From Isoetes taiwanensis (taxonomy: Eukaryota; Streptophyta; Lycopodiopsida; Isoetales; Isoetaceae): 64,000 nt of DNA. The translations under genes were made by a program, and so were the position numbers. Under the pieces are notes generated by a model, which ran no database searches, was not told the DNA's origin, and saw nothing but the letters and a program-made list of their open reading frames with translations. Every line of letters begins with the position of its first letter. Position 1 is the first letter of the stretch. Location: positions 6,512,001-6,576,000 of the forward strand of contig JAJEKV010000064.1 in assembly GCA_021234155.1 (NCBI GenBank). The letters run 5' to 3'. Shown here one piece after another: positions 35,373 to 46,457 of the stretch.

Positions 35373-38086
35373 TTTAGAAACAGGGTTATGCCACGTGTCT
35401 GGAGTAAGACATTGATAGCTATCATGAAGGGAGACATCTTTGAAGACTCCTGCTTCGTACTGTTATAGGCGAACTCTACCAGATAAATATAATCCGCCCA
35501 TTGTGACTGTTTACTCCATACATAGCTTCGTAGCATATCTTCGATAATACGATTGACACGCTTACTTTGACCATCCGTCTGCGAGGATGGTAAAGGCGTA
35601 CTCATGGCAAGCTTGGTGCGGATGGTGGCGAAGAAATCCTTCCAGAATGCACTGACAAACTTAGGATCCCTATCTGATACAATTACTCTCGGCATCCCGT
35701 GCAACCTGAAAATTTCTTTTGCAAAGAGCAAGGCGGTGTCGAAGGCGGTGTCCGTGGTGCGACATGGCAGGAAGTGAGCCATCTTTGATAATTTGTCGAC
35801 CACGACCATTAATGCATCATACCCACGGAGAGTGCGTGGAAGGCCCACAATGAAATCCATGGTTATGACTTCCCACTTGGCATTGGGCACATCCAAAGGT
35901 TGCAACTCCCCTGGAACTCTTAATTGCTCAGCCTTGGTTTGTCGACGACTGACAAATCGCTTGATGTACCTAGCAATATCCTTCTTCATCGAAAGCCAAA
36001 AATAGCTGGAGCGGATCTTAAAGTAAGTTTTCATAAAACCCGCATGTCCCGCTATAGGGCTGTTGTGTGTGTCATGGAGAATCAGCTTTCGCACCCCTGA
36101 AGTCGCTGGAACACACAACTTATCTTTGTGATATAACAAATTGCCCTCTTTCTTATATGAACGGAATGCTTCACGTTCTTTATTGGTACGGGCTTCCTTA
36201 CCCAAACTTTCCCAAATATTACAGAATTCGGGATCTGTGGCGAGGGTCTGTTCTATCTGCTTCCCAAACTCGCTGGTGAGTGTGGAAATGGCGTTACAAT
36301 GGGTGCGGGTTATAAAGGGATGACGTGACAAAGCATCCGCAACCACATTGTGCTTTCCTGGCTTGTATACAATCTCGAAGTCATATTCCTCGAGGAATTC
36401 CATCCATCTTCGCTGACGGAGATTTAGATTTGGCTGGGTGGATAGATAACGGAGACTCTGATGATCCGTATCGAGCTGAAACCTTCTACCAAGAAGGTAG
36501 TGTCTCCAAATACGGAGAGCACGAACAACTGCCAGCAACTCCTGATCATGGGTAGGATATCGCTGCTCTGCATCATTCATCTTCTTTGAATCGTAGGCAA
36601 CAACTCTCCCTTCCTGCATTAAGACTCCACCGGTAGCTATCTTACTAGCATCGGTGGCTACCGATTTATCCTTTTCAGGATCAGGCAAGGTGAGGACCGG
36701 TGTAGATGTTAAAGCATCCTTGAGCTTCTGAAAGCCGACTTGGACTTTTGCTTTCCAATGTTCCATCCAATCCTTCACTTTCTCATGCCTTGTGAGATTA
36801 GTAAGAGGTGCGGCAATTGTTGCAAAATCCTTAACAAATTTCCGATAATATCCTGCGAGTCCCAAGAAACTCCGGACCTCTGAAACATTAGCTGGAATGG
36901 GCCAATCCTTTACTGCTTCTATCTTGGCTTGGTCCGTAGCAATTCCTTCTGCTGAAATAATATGCCCCAAATAGTCGACCCTCGGAGTGGCGAACTTGCA
37001 TTTAGAAAACTTGGCAAAGAGCTGATGGCGTCTTAGCTTCTGCAAAGCCAATCGAAGATGTTGTTCATGTTGCTGCAAGGTTTTACTATAGATGAGAATG
37101 TCATCAACGAAAATGACAACAAAGTCATCCAAGTATTGGCGGAAGATGTCATTCATCAACCGCATAAACGTTGCAGGGGCATTGGTCAATCCAAAAGGCA
37201 TGACGGTAAACTCATAATGCCCATATCTGGTGCGAAAAGCAGACTTATGAATGTCCTCCTCCTTTATCCTTATCTGATGGTATCCGGAGCGCAAATCAAT
37301 CTTTGAGAAATATTTTGCTCCTTGTAACTGGTCCATAAGATCATCTGCCCTAGGCAAAGCATAGCGATTCTTGATGGTATGCTTATTGAGCTGCCTATAA
37401 TCAATACACATCCTTAAGGAGCCATCTTTCTTCTTGACAAAAAGAATAGGAGCGCCAAATGGTGAAACACTAGGCCGAATAAAACCTAGGTTTAGTAACT
37501 CTTGAAGTTGTTTCTTAAGCTCTGCCAACTCTGGAGGACTCATTCGGTACGGGGCCTTGCTGGTTGGCTTAGTACCTGGTTCTAGAACTATCTCACATTC
37601 TACCCCTCTGAAAGGAGGAAGCTTCTGGATCTCATCTGGAAAAAGATCGCTAAATTCTCGAAGAAGGGTGGCAATGTCTTGTGGCAAGGTGTCTATTACT
37701 TGCTGCTGCTTAGTATCAGACTCAATGGAGGCAAGTGTAATGAGGCAAAGGAGTTCATTCCTGCGTATAGCTTTTTCTAACTGCTTGATTGACATAGACT
37801 GGATAGCAGAGTGGAATGGATCACCTTTTATTGTTACGCGTGCTCCATTAGCGGCGTTGAAGGTAACCTCTCGTTTCTCGCAGTCTATGTTGGCCTTCGC
37901 AGATGCCAAAAACTCCATACCAACAATAAGATCATATTTGCCAATGTCCATTATCTCGGCACCCAAGGCAACTGGTGCACCTGGCAACTGCATTTTAAGG
38001 TTAATGCAGCGGCCATGAGTGTGTCTGAACTTACCACCGGCTGGCGTGGATCGCTTAGGTCGGGATCTCAATGTTTCAAGCTGCAA
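35345..38086 (-). CDS. pol: Element A Pol: RT, RNase H and integrase, 913 codons
   Basis: Uninterrupted frame. The end of the protease region ([15 protein letters not shown]) is followed by RT at about residues 175-380 ([14 protein letters not shown] 259-272; FVDDILIYS 326-334), RNase H at about 470-590 (TDAS 478-481, TDHQS 540-544, ADALSR 583-588) and integrase from about 665. The integrase zinc-finger histidines are present ([11 protein letters not shown], 671-681), but the Cys pair expected near 710-715 is replaced by RFVSRRQ. The integrase Asp residues are at 744 and 805, but the expected Glu is Lys842 ([10 protein letters not shown]). The domain order is that of Ty3/gypsy elements. RT and RNase H look competent; the integrase as encoded is probably inactive. 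Confidence 0.95.
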   Translation of the reverse strand: MQLETLRSRPKRSTPAGGKFRHTHGRCINLKMQLPGAPVALGAEIMDIGKYDLIVGMEFLASAKANIDCEKREVTFNAANGARVTIKGDPFHSAIQSMSIKQLEKAIRRNELLCLITLASIESDTKQQQVIDTLPQDIATLLREFSDLFPDEIQKLPPFRGVECEIVLEPGTKPTSKAPYRMSPPELAELKKQLQELLNLGFIRPSVSPFGAPILFVKKKDGSLRMCIDYRQLNKHTIKNRYALPRADDLMDQLQGAKYFSKIDLRSGYHQIRIKEEDIHKSAFRTRYGHYEFTVMPFGLTNAPATFMRLMNDIFRQYLDDFVVIFVDDILIYSKTLQQHEQHLRLALQKLRRHQLFAKFSKCKFATPRVDYLGHIISAEGIATDQAKIEAVKDWPIPANVSEVRSFLGLAGYYRKFVKDFATIAAPLTNLTRHEKVKDWMEHWKAKVQVGFQKLKDALTSTPVLTLPDPEKDKSVATDASKIATGGVLMQEGRVVAYDSKKMNDAEQRYPTHDQELLAVVRALRIWRHYLLGRRFQLDTDHQSLRYLSTQPNLNLRQRRWMEFLEEYDFEIVYKPGKHNVVADALSRHPFITRTHCNAISTLTSEFGKQIEQTLATDPEFCNIWESLGKEARTNKEREAFRSYKKEGNLLYHKDKLCVPATSGVRKLILHDTHNSPIAGHAGFMKTYFKIRSSYFWLSMKKDIARYIKRFVSRRQTKAEQLRVPGELQPLDVPNAKWEVITMDFIVGLPRTLRGYDALMVVVDKLSKMAHFLPCRTTDTAFDTALLFAKEIFRLHGMPRVIVSDRDPKFVSAFWKDFFATIRTKLAMSTPLPSSQTDGQSKRVNRIIEDMLRSYVWSKQSQWADYIYLVEFAYNSTKQESSKMSPFMIAINVLLQTRGITLFLKWMSLNNSF

Positions 38087-38384
38087 TACAGGGCCATTCT
38101 AGGGAAGCAAAATTATGCGTACTACCCGTATCCATCAAAATTATGAAAGGCTTACTGTCTACTTGGCCTATTGTAGAAATAACAGAAGGCTGACTTTCAG
38201 CGTTGCCAGTTTCTATAGTGGCAAGAATATGAGACGCACCGTGAATGTATTCGGGAGCCTCGTCCTCCTCGGGGAGATTGGACTCGGAGATCTTCCCAAT
38301 CAAGGTCGACCATGGCCAGTAGGCGTCTAGCGTGACGTCTGGGCAATGCATGAAGTGTCCAGGCCTCTCATACACCAGTAGCAT
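38076..38384 (-). pseudogene. Element A zinc knuckle end and aspartic protease start
   Basis: The frame reads RPGHFMHCPDVT (the second half of a CCHC knuckle) and then KPFIILMDTGSTHNFAS, the retropepsin active site with Asp at about 38132. The protease would cut the Gag-Pol precursor. It runs into the long pol frame after a shift near 38080. Confidence 0.8.
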
Positions 38385-38741
38385 GCCTTATCCGTGAGCT
38401 GTTCTCACGCCTCTTTAGGAATGGATTTGTAAGAGGCCCGAACTTCCTTACCGGCATTGTTACTCGCTTATCCGGCGTGCTAAAGGCGACTTTCTTCTCC
38501 CCGCGGCCGTAAAATTGTCTTGAGAGGGCCCCGGACTTGGCGAACGGGGTTTGTAAAGGCGTGGACGGCGTGGGCGTGAGTAAGGAGGCGGTCGCGGATC
38601 TTGGTTCCTTGGCGTGTCCTCCTCGAGGCTTAATGCCTTAGCTTCCGCCTCGCTCGCGATTTTGGGTCTATGGCCTTGACCATGCGTTTAATGGATGGGG
38701 CCAACCCTTCAATGTAGCCCTCTCGCCCTTTTTTCATTCAT

Positions 38742-39511
38742 TCACGTACATACAACCTCAAAGCGCATAAATTCATCCGTGTAGGCACGAGCGGACATGC
38801 CCTTCGTTTCCAACTTTGTAGAAGGTCTGAATCGGTGGCATTTGTGCGCACGAGGCACGTAATCGCGATTTGAAAGCCTTAGCGAACTTCTTGAACTTGC
38901 ACCTGCTCTGTCCGGATGCTTAGCTCGGCATAACCCTTCCACCAAATACGGGCAGCTCCGGTAAGGTTGGTGGTGGCAACCTTCCCTGTATCCTTCTCCG
39001 TCATTCCATAGGACTTCCCAAACTCCTTCATTTCGTCCAACCAAGATTCTGCATTCAAGCCTCCTCTAGATTTCCCATCAAACTGAGCCAACTTCCGGTT
39101 CTTCCATATACTAGTTATGGCTGTATCAACGGTTTTTCAGTATTCCTTATCCTTACGCCTCGAATGGTCACTGTCTGATAGCGATGACCCAGAGGACACC
39201 GAAGTGGTTGAATGTGAGGAAGCGGCGCTATCCTTAGAGGAACTTCGATGACGCTTAGCATGAGTCCTCCTTTGTACAGGTACAGGGCTAGCTCTGGGAG
39301 GAGATGGCTGTTGTGCAGGTGGACTCAATGGTCGCGGAGGTAATTCCGGTCCGTCCTCCTGAGTTTGTTGCAGTGGATTGGTATGCAACACATAGGCCTG
39401 TAATTCGCCGAGTTGCCTTTTCATTAACATCAATTCCTGTTCAGGGGTGAGCCTACTGGCGTTGGAGGGTGTTTGCCAAGCGGCGTTACGTACACCGTCT
39501 ATAGGGAGCAT
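38742..39511 (-). pseudogene. Element A gag, frameshifted
   Basis: From 39511: a helical segment with a leucine-rich run (SRLTPEQELMLMKRQLGELQ), a proline-rich stretch and a Ser/Arg/Lys-rich end (SSGSSLSDSDHSRRKDKEY). From 39091 in another frame: SWLDEMKEFGKSYGMTEKD and ARIWWKGYAEL, the typical Ty3/gypsy capsid core pattern. A broken CCHC knuckle lies further on, near 38390-38340 (PGHFMHCPD). Gag forms the intracellular particle. Single-base changes break the frame repeatedly. Confidence 0.7.
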
Positions 39512-39607
39512 TCATGAATATATAAGCAGATTTACATTAATGTACAATCCCTTTAAAATAATCGAGACAAAAGAATATACAAACGGAAGACAATATTTTT
39601 ATTTCAT

Positions 39608-40078
39608 TCAAGTTGAGTACAACAACAAGTTGATTGGTACATGGGTTAAGACAAAAGTAGGTATGATGGCGAAGGGGTACAGGATCGCGTAGCGGGTACT
39701 CTCCCGTACAGCTCGGACGAGTTTATAGCGTGCCCAGGCTTGGACAATGATTGCTTGGTATTCCCATGTTGGGCTGATAATGAGAAGGTTAAAAAGCCTT
39801 CGCATAGCATAAAAGAGTTGCCAAAGGTGGTCGTTGGCGTCCTCGAAAGCCTCATGCCTGCTCATATTCCAGTAGTCCCAGGTACGACACAGGGTCATCT
39901 TCAGATCTTCGAGAGCTCGGTCCCTAAGGATGTTAACTATCTCCAGCCCTTTGTCAGGGTCGTAGGGCTCTCCTGGTGGCGGTGGTTCGATCTCATAGCC
40001 TTCCTCCCACTCTGGATATTCACCATATCTTTGGCCATAGTCTTGATCCGGTGGTCCGGGATCGTCTCTCCTAACCAT
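39608..40078 (-). CDS. Element A accessory ORF3, hypothetical
   Basis: An uninterrupted frame of 156 codons. The N-terminus is acidic and proline-rich (RRDDPGPPDQDYGQRYGEYP, EIEPPPPGEPYDPDKG), the middle is helical with many aromatic residues (ALEDLKMTLCRTWDYWNMSR, WQLFYAMRRLFNLL), and the C-terminus is hydrophobic (YPFAIIPTFVLTHVPINLLL), possibly a membrane or packing helix. It lies between accessory ORF2 and gag in sense orientation. I saw no equivalent in element B. No family is recognised, and it could be a remnant of ORF2 or a spacer. Confidence 0.4.
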   Translation of the reverse strand: MVRRDDPGPPDQDYGQRYGEYPEWEEGYEIEPPPPGEPYDPDKGLEIVNILRDRALEDLKMTLCRTWDYWNMSRHEAFEDANDHLWQLFYAMRRLFNLLIISPTWEYQAIIVQAWARYKLVRAVRESTRYAILYPFAIIPTFVLTHVPINLLLYST

Positions 40079-40389
40079 ATCGGTGATTCTCTCCTCATAT
40101 TCCCAAATGGTTTCCTCTGCAACATAGTTAAAATGAATAGAGAACGTTTTGTAATGCCACTATATTTTAAACTTTAATGCTTTTGAAGAGGATGTCATAA
40201 AAGAAACAATTCAGTTATACTCATCAAGAGAACTTTGTATTTAATAAGTAAATAAGGTACACCATTTTCCAATATGGTCCAAACAGTTGCCAATCCAAAA
40301 TCTCATAAATACACGTATATATATATATAAACAAAATTTGTATAGCACCATTAGTCTAGGAACTAGGCCCTGCCTCTTTATCCCTGGCC

Positions 40390-41740
40390 CTAGGAGGTGG
40401 TGGAGGCGGTCGGTGTCACAGCAGAGTTACCCCAGGGTCTACTGTGGCAGCCGCAACAGATGCAACCTCCGGTGGATATGCAACGGCCAATGGGGCTGCC
40501 GTGAGGAGCTTCATTCCCATCCAAGGCGCAATATCCTGACCCAAGGCCGTCAGGGCGAGATCCCGTCGTCACAGTACATAAGTAAACGTCACGATAGGGG
40601 AAGCTTCTTGTGGCGGCCCGGTGTAGAAAGTGCACGGAGGGCCCACCATGAAGCTTCACCTCGGCCCTAGATCCCGGCTATAAAGAGGACTTCGCCCGGT
40701 GTCGGAAGGCCGACAAAAAAAGAAACGGGTAAGGTGGTTCTGAGCACCTTCCCTTGCGAGTCTCGAGATCTTTGCCACTTCCTTATCCAAGTCCATGGGG
40801 ACTTCTTCCTCCCTTGAGCTCTGTTGCTCCTCCTTCTTGTGTGCGGGGGTTATGATATAAATCTTCACCCTCATCATCTCGAGTGGAGGAACCTCAACCA
40901 TATTGATGTTTGGAACGTGAGGTCCCATAGCCGTGAAGGCATCACAGTGCGCGAGTTCTTGAAGCTGGTTCCTGCATCACGAAGTCTCGAAGGCGTAATA
41001 GAGTCTCCGCCGGCTCTATGGTCTCCTGACGGAACTGAAGCAGCTGGTGCACCTCCGAAGGAAGCTCGGTAGAAGTGAAATCGATAAAATCATCCATACA
41101 ATACTCCGCAAGCTCGTAAAGTACATGGTCTTTGCGCTTTAGCGTCCGAAACCGCCACCATATGATACGTCCGGATAATATCATCCAAGAGAAGGTACTC
41201 TTGCCCTTGGTGATAGATAAGCTGGAAGGCGTCTAACCCCGACAAGCCTATAGCTTGTTCACGGTATGATGGTAACTCCTCCGCTAGCTCTTTCCAACGG
41301 GCAAAGTCGCCCATACCTATATGCTCATCATCCCCCTCCTCGGAGGACTCAGGCAGTTTGCCCTTCTCTACAGGCAAGGTTTCATCCTCAACGTATTGGT
41401 CCATGAGGATGGCTAGGGCGAAAGTAGCTTCCAGATATTGCATACGATCTTTGGACCAGCGGCGGTGTTTACCCCATCGGAGTTTCCCCTTCGGGGCGTC
41501 ATAAGCATGTGTGTCCCGCCCTAACATCTGCGGACTATCTCCCGCTCCAAATACAATTGGGGAGGATCCCCCAGAGGAATACACAGAGGAAGCATTTCCT
41601 CCATGTAGAAGTCAAGGAATCCGGCGTAATCTGGATGCCGCTGCATACTTGTGAGGAGGTCTATGCGTTGGCATAGCAAAGGTTGCAGCAGATCGAAGGG
41701 AGGAGAGAGGAAAAGAAACGTTTGAAATAACCCTTAAGAG
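40390..41740 (-). pseudogene. Element A accessory ORF2, unknown function
   Basis: The second sense ORF between PBS and gag, in several shifted frames. It begins near 41740 with LLQPLLCQRIDLLTSMQRHP and continues from 41584 with RMQYLEATFALAILMDQYVE, an acidic segment (GKLPESSEEGDDEHIG), LDAFQLIYHQGQEYLLLDDI and LAEYCMDDFIDFTSTELPSE. It ends near 40390 with an Ala/Val-rich stretch. Element B has a corresponding ORF (TALAIFL..ENIVGET, AAARLPLVATYTSH) at the same place, so this is a family gene rather than a chance frame. I do not recognise a known domain. Confidence 0.55.
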
Positions 41741-41871
41741 TCCCCCTTTAAACCCTTTTTTTAAAAGCTGACGTCAGCACTTTAGTTTATTATTAACATA
41801 AAAACCATTAAACTTTTTAATTCAAAATAAAAGTCTCTTTATTAAATATTACAAAAAAAAAAAAAAAATAT

Positions 41872-43294
41872 TTACAAATGCGGACTCCATAAAAATAAGC
41901 TAAGGTTGCTCGCGCCCGGTATCCCTCTGGTGAGGGCTAGATCCTTAGGCATTATGGTGACCCTCTTTGCGTGGATAGCGCAAAGATTGGCGTCACCAAA
42001 AAGTGCCACCAAGTAGGCTTCGCCCGACCTCTTGGGCGCCAAAATTGCAAAGGTGCGGGAAGCGGAGATCGGTCTTGAACTGGCGTGCGATCTCCGTACC
42101 AGCCTCCTGAAAAGGTAGCTTCCCTGATCGAAAGCTCAGTAGACTTCTGAAATTTGCGGGATTTCCCGCAAGGCCCGCGATACCGGGTGGAACAGGTGAG
42201 GCTTCGGCTGCGCCTCGGGGGCTTTCTGTGGCCCCGACGGTGTTGGCACCGTCTTAGCTCCAACAACGGTCGGGGAGCTATCCACCCGCTGCTGCCTCCG
42301 GTCGGCACTCGTCTTCTTGCCAAAGCCCGGCAGTCCTTAGTTTCTCTTTATATTGGCTGCTGGCCTTATGGGCTAGACCCTTCCTCCGGTGCTTAGCGAT
42401 CGATGCTTGAGGTTGGGTCCGGCCCTCTCGAATGCTCCTCCATCTTCTTTGGTCGGTGGTCTTGCGGTCCGCTCCTCTGCTTTCGAGCTTCTCCCGTTCT
42501 TCCGGGCTCTCCTCGGATCTTCACGAATCACGAGCAAAACACAGGGCTGCGGCGACGGGCGATTAAGTTCGACTTGGTACCCGCCGCGTGGTCGCGGACC
42601 CATGTCTATCTGAATGGTTATCGGATAGTCGATCTTTGATATCGGGGATTTCTCCCCATACAAAACTGTTGGACTCCTCCTGCCAACGGTATGGGGGAAC
42701 CTCAATGGCTCTGCCATCAATGACGGCAAAGCCGTCCCCGAGGTACCTGTATTCCCTTCCACGGGCTGCCGTGTCGGCCCGCTCAATTTCCCGATGGTCA
42801 TCCTCTCTGGCCAAACCCCTGATACGGTCGGCCTCTGCCCTGATATCTTCCTCCTCCGTATGGCCTTCCTGCTCGGGAGGATAAAATTTGATGAGCATCA
42901 TAACCATATCAGGTTGCTCAACAATGGTATAGGGAAGCTGGCGAAGGTTCAGCCGGATGAGGAATGGCTCTGAGAAGTGATAGATAGGATATGGAATCCT
43001 ATCGTTGTTCTCAAACCTGTTCACCAGCTCATCTAACAAGATATCAATGAGGGCTGGGTCGGTAGCCATGTGCTTGGCAATCATGGCGTAAATCTCCACG
43101 ATGCTCAAGGTAGTTGGATCTGGGGCGCTCTTGGTGATGGCCATAGCGGATAGTGAGGCGCTGGCGGCAAAGGGGATGGCAAAGGGGGCGCTAAGATGCA
43201 CAAGGCACAAGGGCGCAGGAGCAAGGTCCGGTCTGGTGGCGATGGCGGGGGGGCTTGCAAAGGTTGGAGGCGCGGAAGCAAAAGCAAATGACAA
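41872..43294 (-). pseudogene. Element A accessory ORF1 with histone H3 fold, frameshifted
   Basis: First sense ORF after the PBS. The open frame from 43294 has an internal Met at 43144 (MAITKSAPDPTT), followed by a helical and acidic region (ALIDILLDELVNRFENND, EQEGHTEEEDIRAEADRIRG). It continues in another frame to about 42375. From 42174 to 41872, read over three frames, come H3 core blocks in the right order: [43 protein letters not shown] and [16 protein letters not shown], then a stop at 41874-41872. H3 core histones pair with H4 through this fold and wrap DNA. The core is closer to canonical H3 than in element B. The frames shift at least three times, so this copy as sequenced could not give the full protein. 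The identity of the H3 blocks is strong; the function is inference. Confidence 0.85.
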
Positions 43295-43881
43295 GAAATG
43301 GTTTGTTAAACGGCCACTTAACTTTTAAAATTTCAAATTTTTTTCCTTATTAACTTTGAAATTTTATTATTAAAAAAATTATACGGCGGAAATACGCGCA
43401 ACCTACGGTCGAGGCCCGGGCTGCATTATCTGGGGCTTCCGCCTCGGTAAGCGTCGTCGAAAAGCAAGCGGCGCCGAGTTGACTGGCGGGGCCAGCGTTA
43501 TTTCGGGTCCGGCGGGTCGGCAAGCCGGCAAAGATTTCGGGCGCTTCTACCTTGACTACAAAACTACAAAAGGCAAGCGGCGCCCGAGTTTGTTTTTGGG
43601 CCTGCCCTTGACCATTTTTCGCCTAGAGTTGACTGTTCTAGGGTAATTCGAGTACGCCCGATCCAATGGAACCATCATCTTCGTCATTTGAGCTACCCAC
43701 TGACACCTGTTAGGCCTCCAATCTTGGGCCCTCCACTTCAAAGCTACAATTTCCTAACTTAACCTAACACCAAGCCAAACAACAAAGAGAACTAACGACA
43801 CATTGACTTAGCCTCCTCCTAACTACCGTGCTACGAGTTAGTGTTTGGCCAGTGCTATGATTTCGAGCAACCGAAATCACG

Positions 43882-43893
43882 GCTCTGATACCA
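43882..43893 (-). other. Primer-binding site of element A (initiator Met tRNA)
   Basis: The element-strand sequence TGGTATCAGAGC, one base after the 5' LTR end, is the standard plant PBS complementary to the 3' end of tRNA-iMet. Confidence 0.9.
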
Positions 43894-43894
43894 C

Positions 43895-44875
43895 TGTGAC
43901 GCTCCCAGAATATATACGACCCTCGGACGTATACATACGGGGACTTTCCCCTCCCATGGCGATCATCTCACCATGAGCAGGGCCCTCCGTCTGTTTCGGG
44001 CCATCTATGAAATGAGGCCCGAAGAAGGACACGAAAAAGAAGTCATTCGCCCACGCCTTCAATGGGACTCCTACGTCGCGGAAGCATGAAATACAAGGGT
44101 TAGCACACAGCACGAATATACATAAATAACCACCACGAAGGGTGGCGCATCCATCCAAATACCAACGGCATAGAATATGCATCTAAACTTAAGAAAACGC
44201 CCAAAACCCAGGTTCCACCCCGGCTCAGACTCGGTGAGGATCGGTGGCGGTGGGCCTCAAGAGATCAGCCAGGGCCAGGAGTCTTGGCATGGCGTTGGGC
44301 GGCATAGAACATCGGCTAGGGTTGTCCACTCCATCCTTCTATGCACACTTTGCGGATGGGTCAATTCATGCTATGGCTTCGCTATAGCCTTAGGAAACCA
44401 CTGAGGTTCAAGGGATCACCCTTTTTGAGCCTACTCTAGGTTCATGGCGCTGGTCCGATGAGGCAGGTGGGGAAGCGTCCCCTTCCGAATCCACGGTGGT
44501 TCCATGGGTGAGCTAGAGAATACGTGCGCGCATCGACCCCGCATCCGTGCAGAGCTTACTCACCCTAAATCTACTCAAAGTGCAAGGTGCTCCATACGGA
44601 TCACACCTCTACACCCGGGGAGTGTCGGACCCATACCCGGCCCTCTCGTGGCCGGCTATCGGGCCCTAGCCCACTTTGTAGGAGTCTCGGGGAGCCTTGT
44701 ATGCTCGTGCAAGACCCCACCCCTCATGTCACCAGCTGTTCCTTGTGCGGTGCTAAGCCGGACCATAGCATCTAGGACCCGGTGGGCTCTTGTGCACATG
44801 CCGTATATAATGGGACTCTGAGGGGCTATCTAGGAGCAAACTACAATACCTGCGGTTCGAGGGTCTCTACCCTGC
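43895..44875 (-). repeat. LTR of element A (5' LTR), part 1
   Basis: The half of the 5' LTR next to the PBS, homologous to 32576 to about 33550. Element B is inserted at its left break, inside the sequence that reads ctctacccccc in the other LTR. Confidence 0.9.
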
Positions 44876-46446
44876 TGTGGCGTCCCCTACTGCGTATCAC
44901 GGTGCACTCACCGTATACAAGCGAGGATTCTTCCCCACACCGGCTCCATGCTGTCTGGGGCCCTCCACATATCAGCACGCACCCGTAGCGAGTCTCCGAT
45001 TGGGGAGAGTGAAGGTGTCATTCTACCCGTCTCCCTCGGGGGCCTACCTAGGCTGGCGGAAGCGTAAACATACATGTCGGTAGCACATACATCAACATCC
45101 CGTGACCATCTCGAAGGATGGTCCCCTCATATCTGCATAGACAAAGATCAGCACATCACATAGGGGATCCTACCCAAGGCTCGGACTCAATGGATGGTGG
45201 CGGCTTGGGTCTCGAGTTAGATTCTGCGGCGAAATTCATGGCAATGGATTTGGCTGGCATAAGAACATGGCATAGGGTTGTCCACTCCATCCGCCCCTCC
45301 TGTGCACACACTTCGCGAGTAGTAGGCTGAAAAGTGTTGGGACCTGATCGTAGCCCGCCCGGATGCATAGCCGAAGGGGCTATTCACCGGTCTCATCCTC
45401 CCGGTTCCGATGGGGCGGTAGGGGATCACTCCCTCCTGGAGATCTGCATGCTAACTCAAGGTGACTAGAGGGCCCTTTGCCCGTGTTCGTGAACCCACCG
45501 GAAAGTGTACACCACTTCACGGGTGTCGAGCCCATGCCTTACCCGCTTTTCGGTGGTAAGCCATTAGACCTAGTCACAATGATCCCGGTGAGGCTTTACA
45601 CACCGGGGGGATCGTTCAAGAGTCGGGACATGAACCTCCTTTTTAGCCGGTCGGCCCCTTCACCCACAACCCTAAGTGTGGCTCTTGTACACAAGGGCGA
45701 ATCTACGGTGTGCTAGAGGCTACTCTAGGAGCATCAACTACAAGCTTTAGGGCCTCTACCCCCTTCCCAATACAAGGAGTTCACAGAAATACATCATCCA
45801 AATATATCCTGGAAAGAACTAAAGAACTAGATCCAATCATAGAGTTAGGTTCTTTAGTTAGTGTCCGAGATCTAAGATCTAGATAACTACTATGGGCAAT
45901 TTAATAGTCTAAACCCACCGATTCTATGACTAGAAGACGGTTTAAGCTATTAAATTGACCAAACTCCCCGATCCTTGAGTGGCTCCTCGACTGAGTTCAA
46001 CCATCTGGCTGAGCTGATCAATTCAGGGAAACCGATGGCGCAATTAAGGCAGGCGCGTCTCGGGAGGCGGTTTTGGCTCTGGGGCAGCCAAACCCGAGCT
46101 CTAAAACCCTAAGGACGAAAAACTAGCAAGCTAGGGTTTTCCTACCCTAAATAGACATGGGGTTTTAGGCTAGGGTTTCCAATTACCCAATTTGGCATGT
46201 GGGATAATTGGAAAGGCCCCACTTGCCTTTAGTGGCTAGGTGGCAAAATATGCCAACATGGAAAGGTGTGCCCTCATTAATGTGCACATGTGCACATTAA
46301 TAATATATGAACACTCTAGCAAGTTGCCCCTAGGGCTACTTACTGACTATCCGTTGGCGTACCGTCAATCGGGGTGGCGCGTCTGCGCGTGGCGTGGCGT
46401 AGACAATGTACGTCACGGGAGCGTATCTCGCGTCTTTGGCGTCACA
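44876..46446 (-). repeat. LTR of element B (3' LTR)
   Basis: 1571 bp, plus-strand ends tgtggcgtcc and ggcgtcaca. It shares blocks with LTR A (ggttgtccactccatccgcc) and holds a perfect 26-bp palindrome at 46276-46301. Confidence 0.92.
46276..46301. promoter_or_regulatory. Perfect 26-bp palindrome in LTR B
   Basis: Half site ATTAATGTGCACA followed by its exact reverse complement. It is conserved in the other LTR at 57901-57926 and could be a dimeric factor site or a hairpin. Confidence 0.6.
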
Positions 46447-46457
46447 TTCTCCCCACC
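46447..46457 (-). other. Polypurine tract of element B
   Basis: Element strand GGTGGGGAGAA directly before the 3' LTR start TGTGACG. Confidence 0.75.

Noticed and set aside
41952-42323. Reading element A H3 sequence as a captured full host H3 gene
   Set aside because: No ordinary H3 tail adjoins the core, it is in sense with gag-pol, and B has an H3 region at the same place, so an element ORF fits better than a host gene copy.
42563-43294. An intact histone-tail start in element A
   Set aside because: I looked for MARTKQTARK in all minus-strand frames between PBS and the H3 core of A and found only MAITKSAP at 43144.
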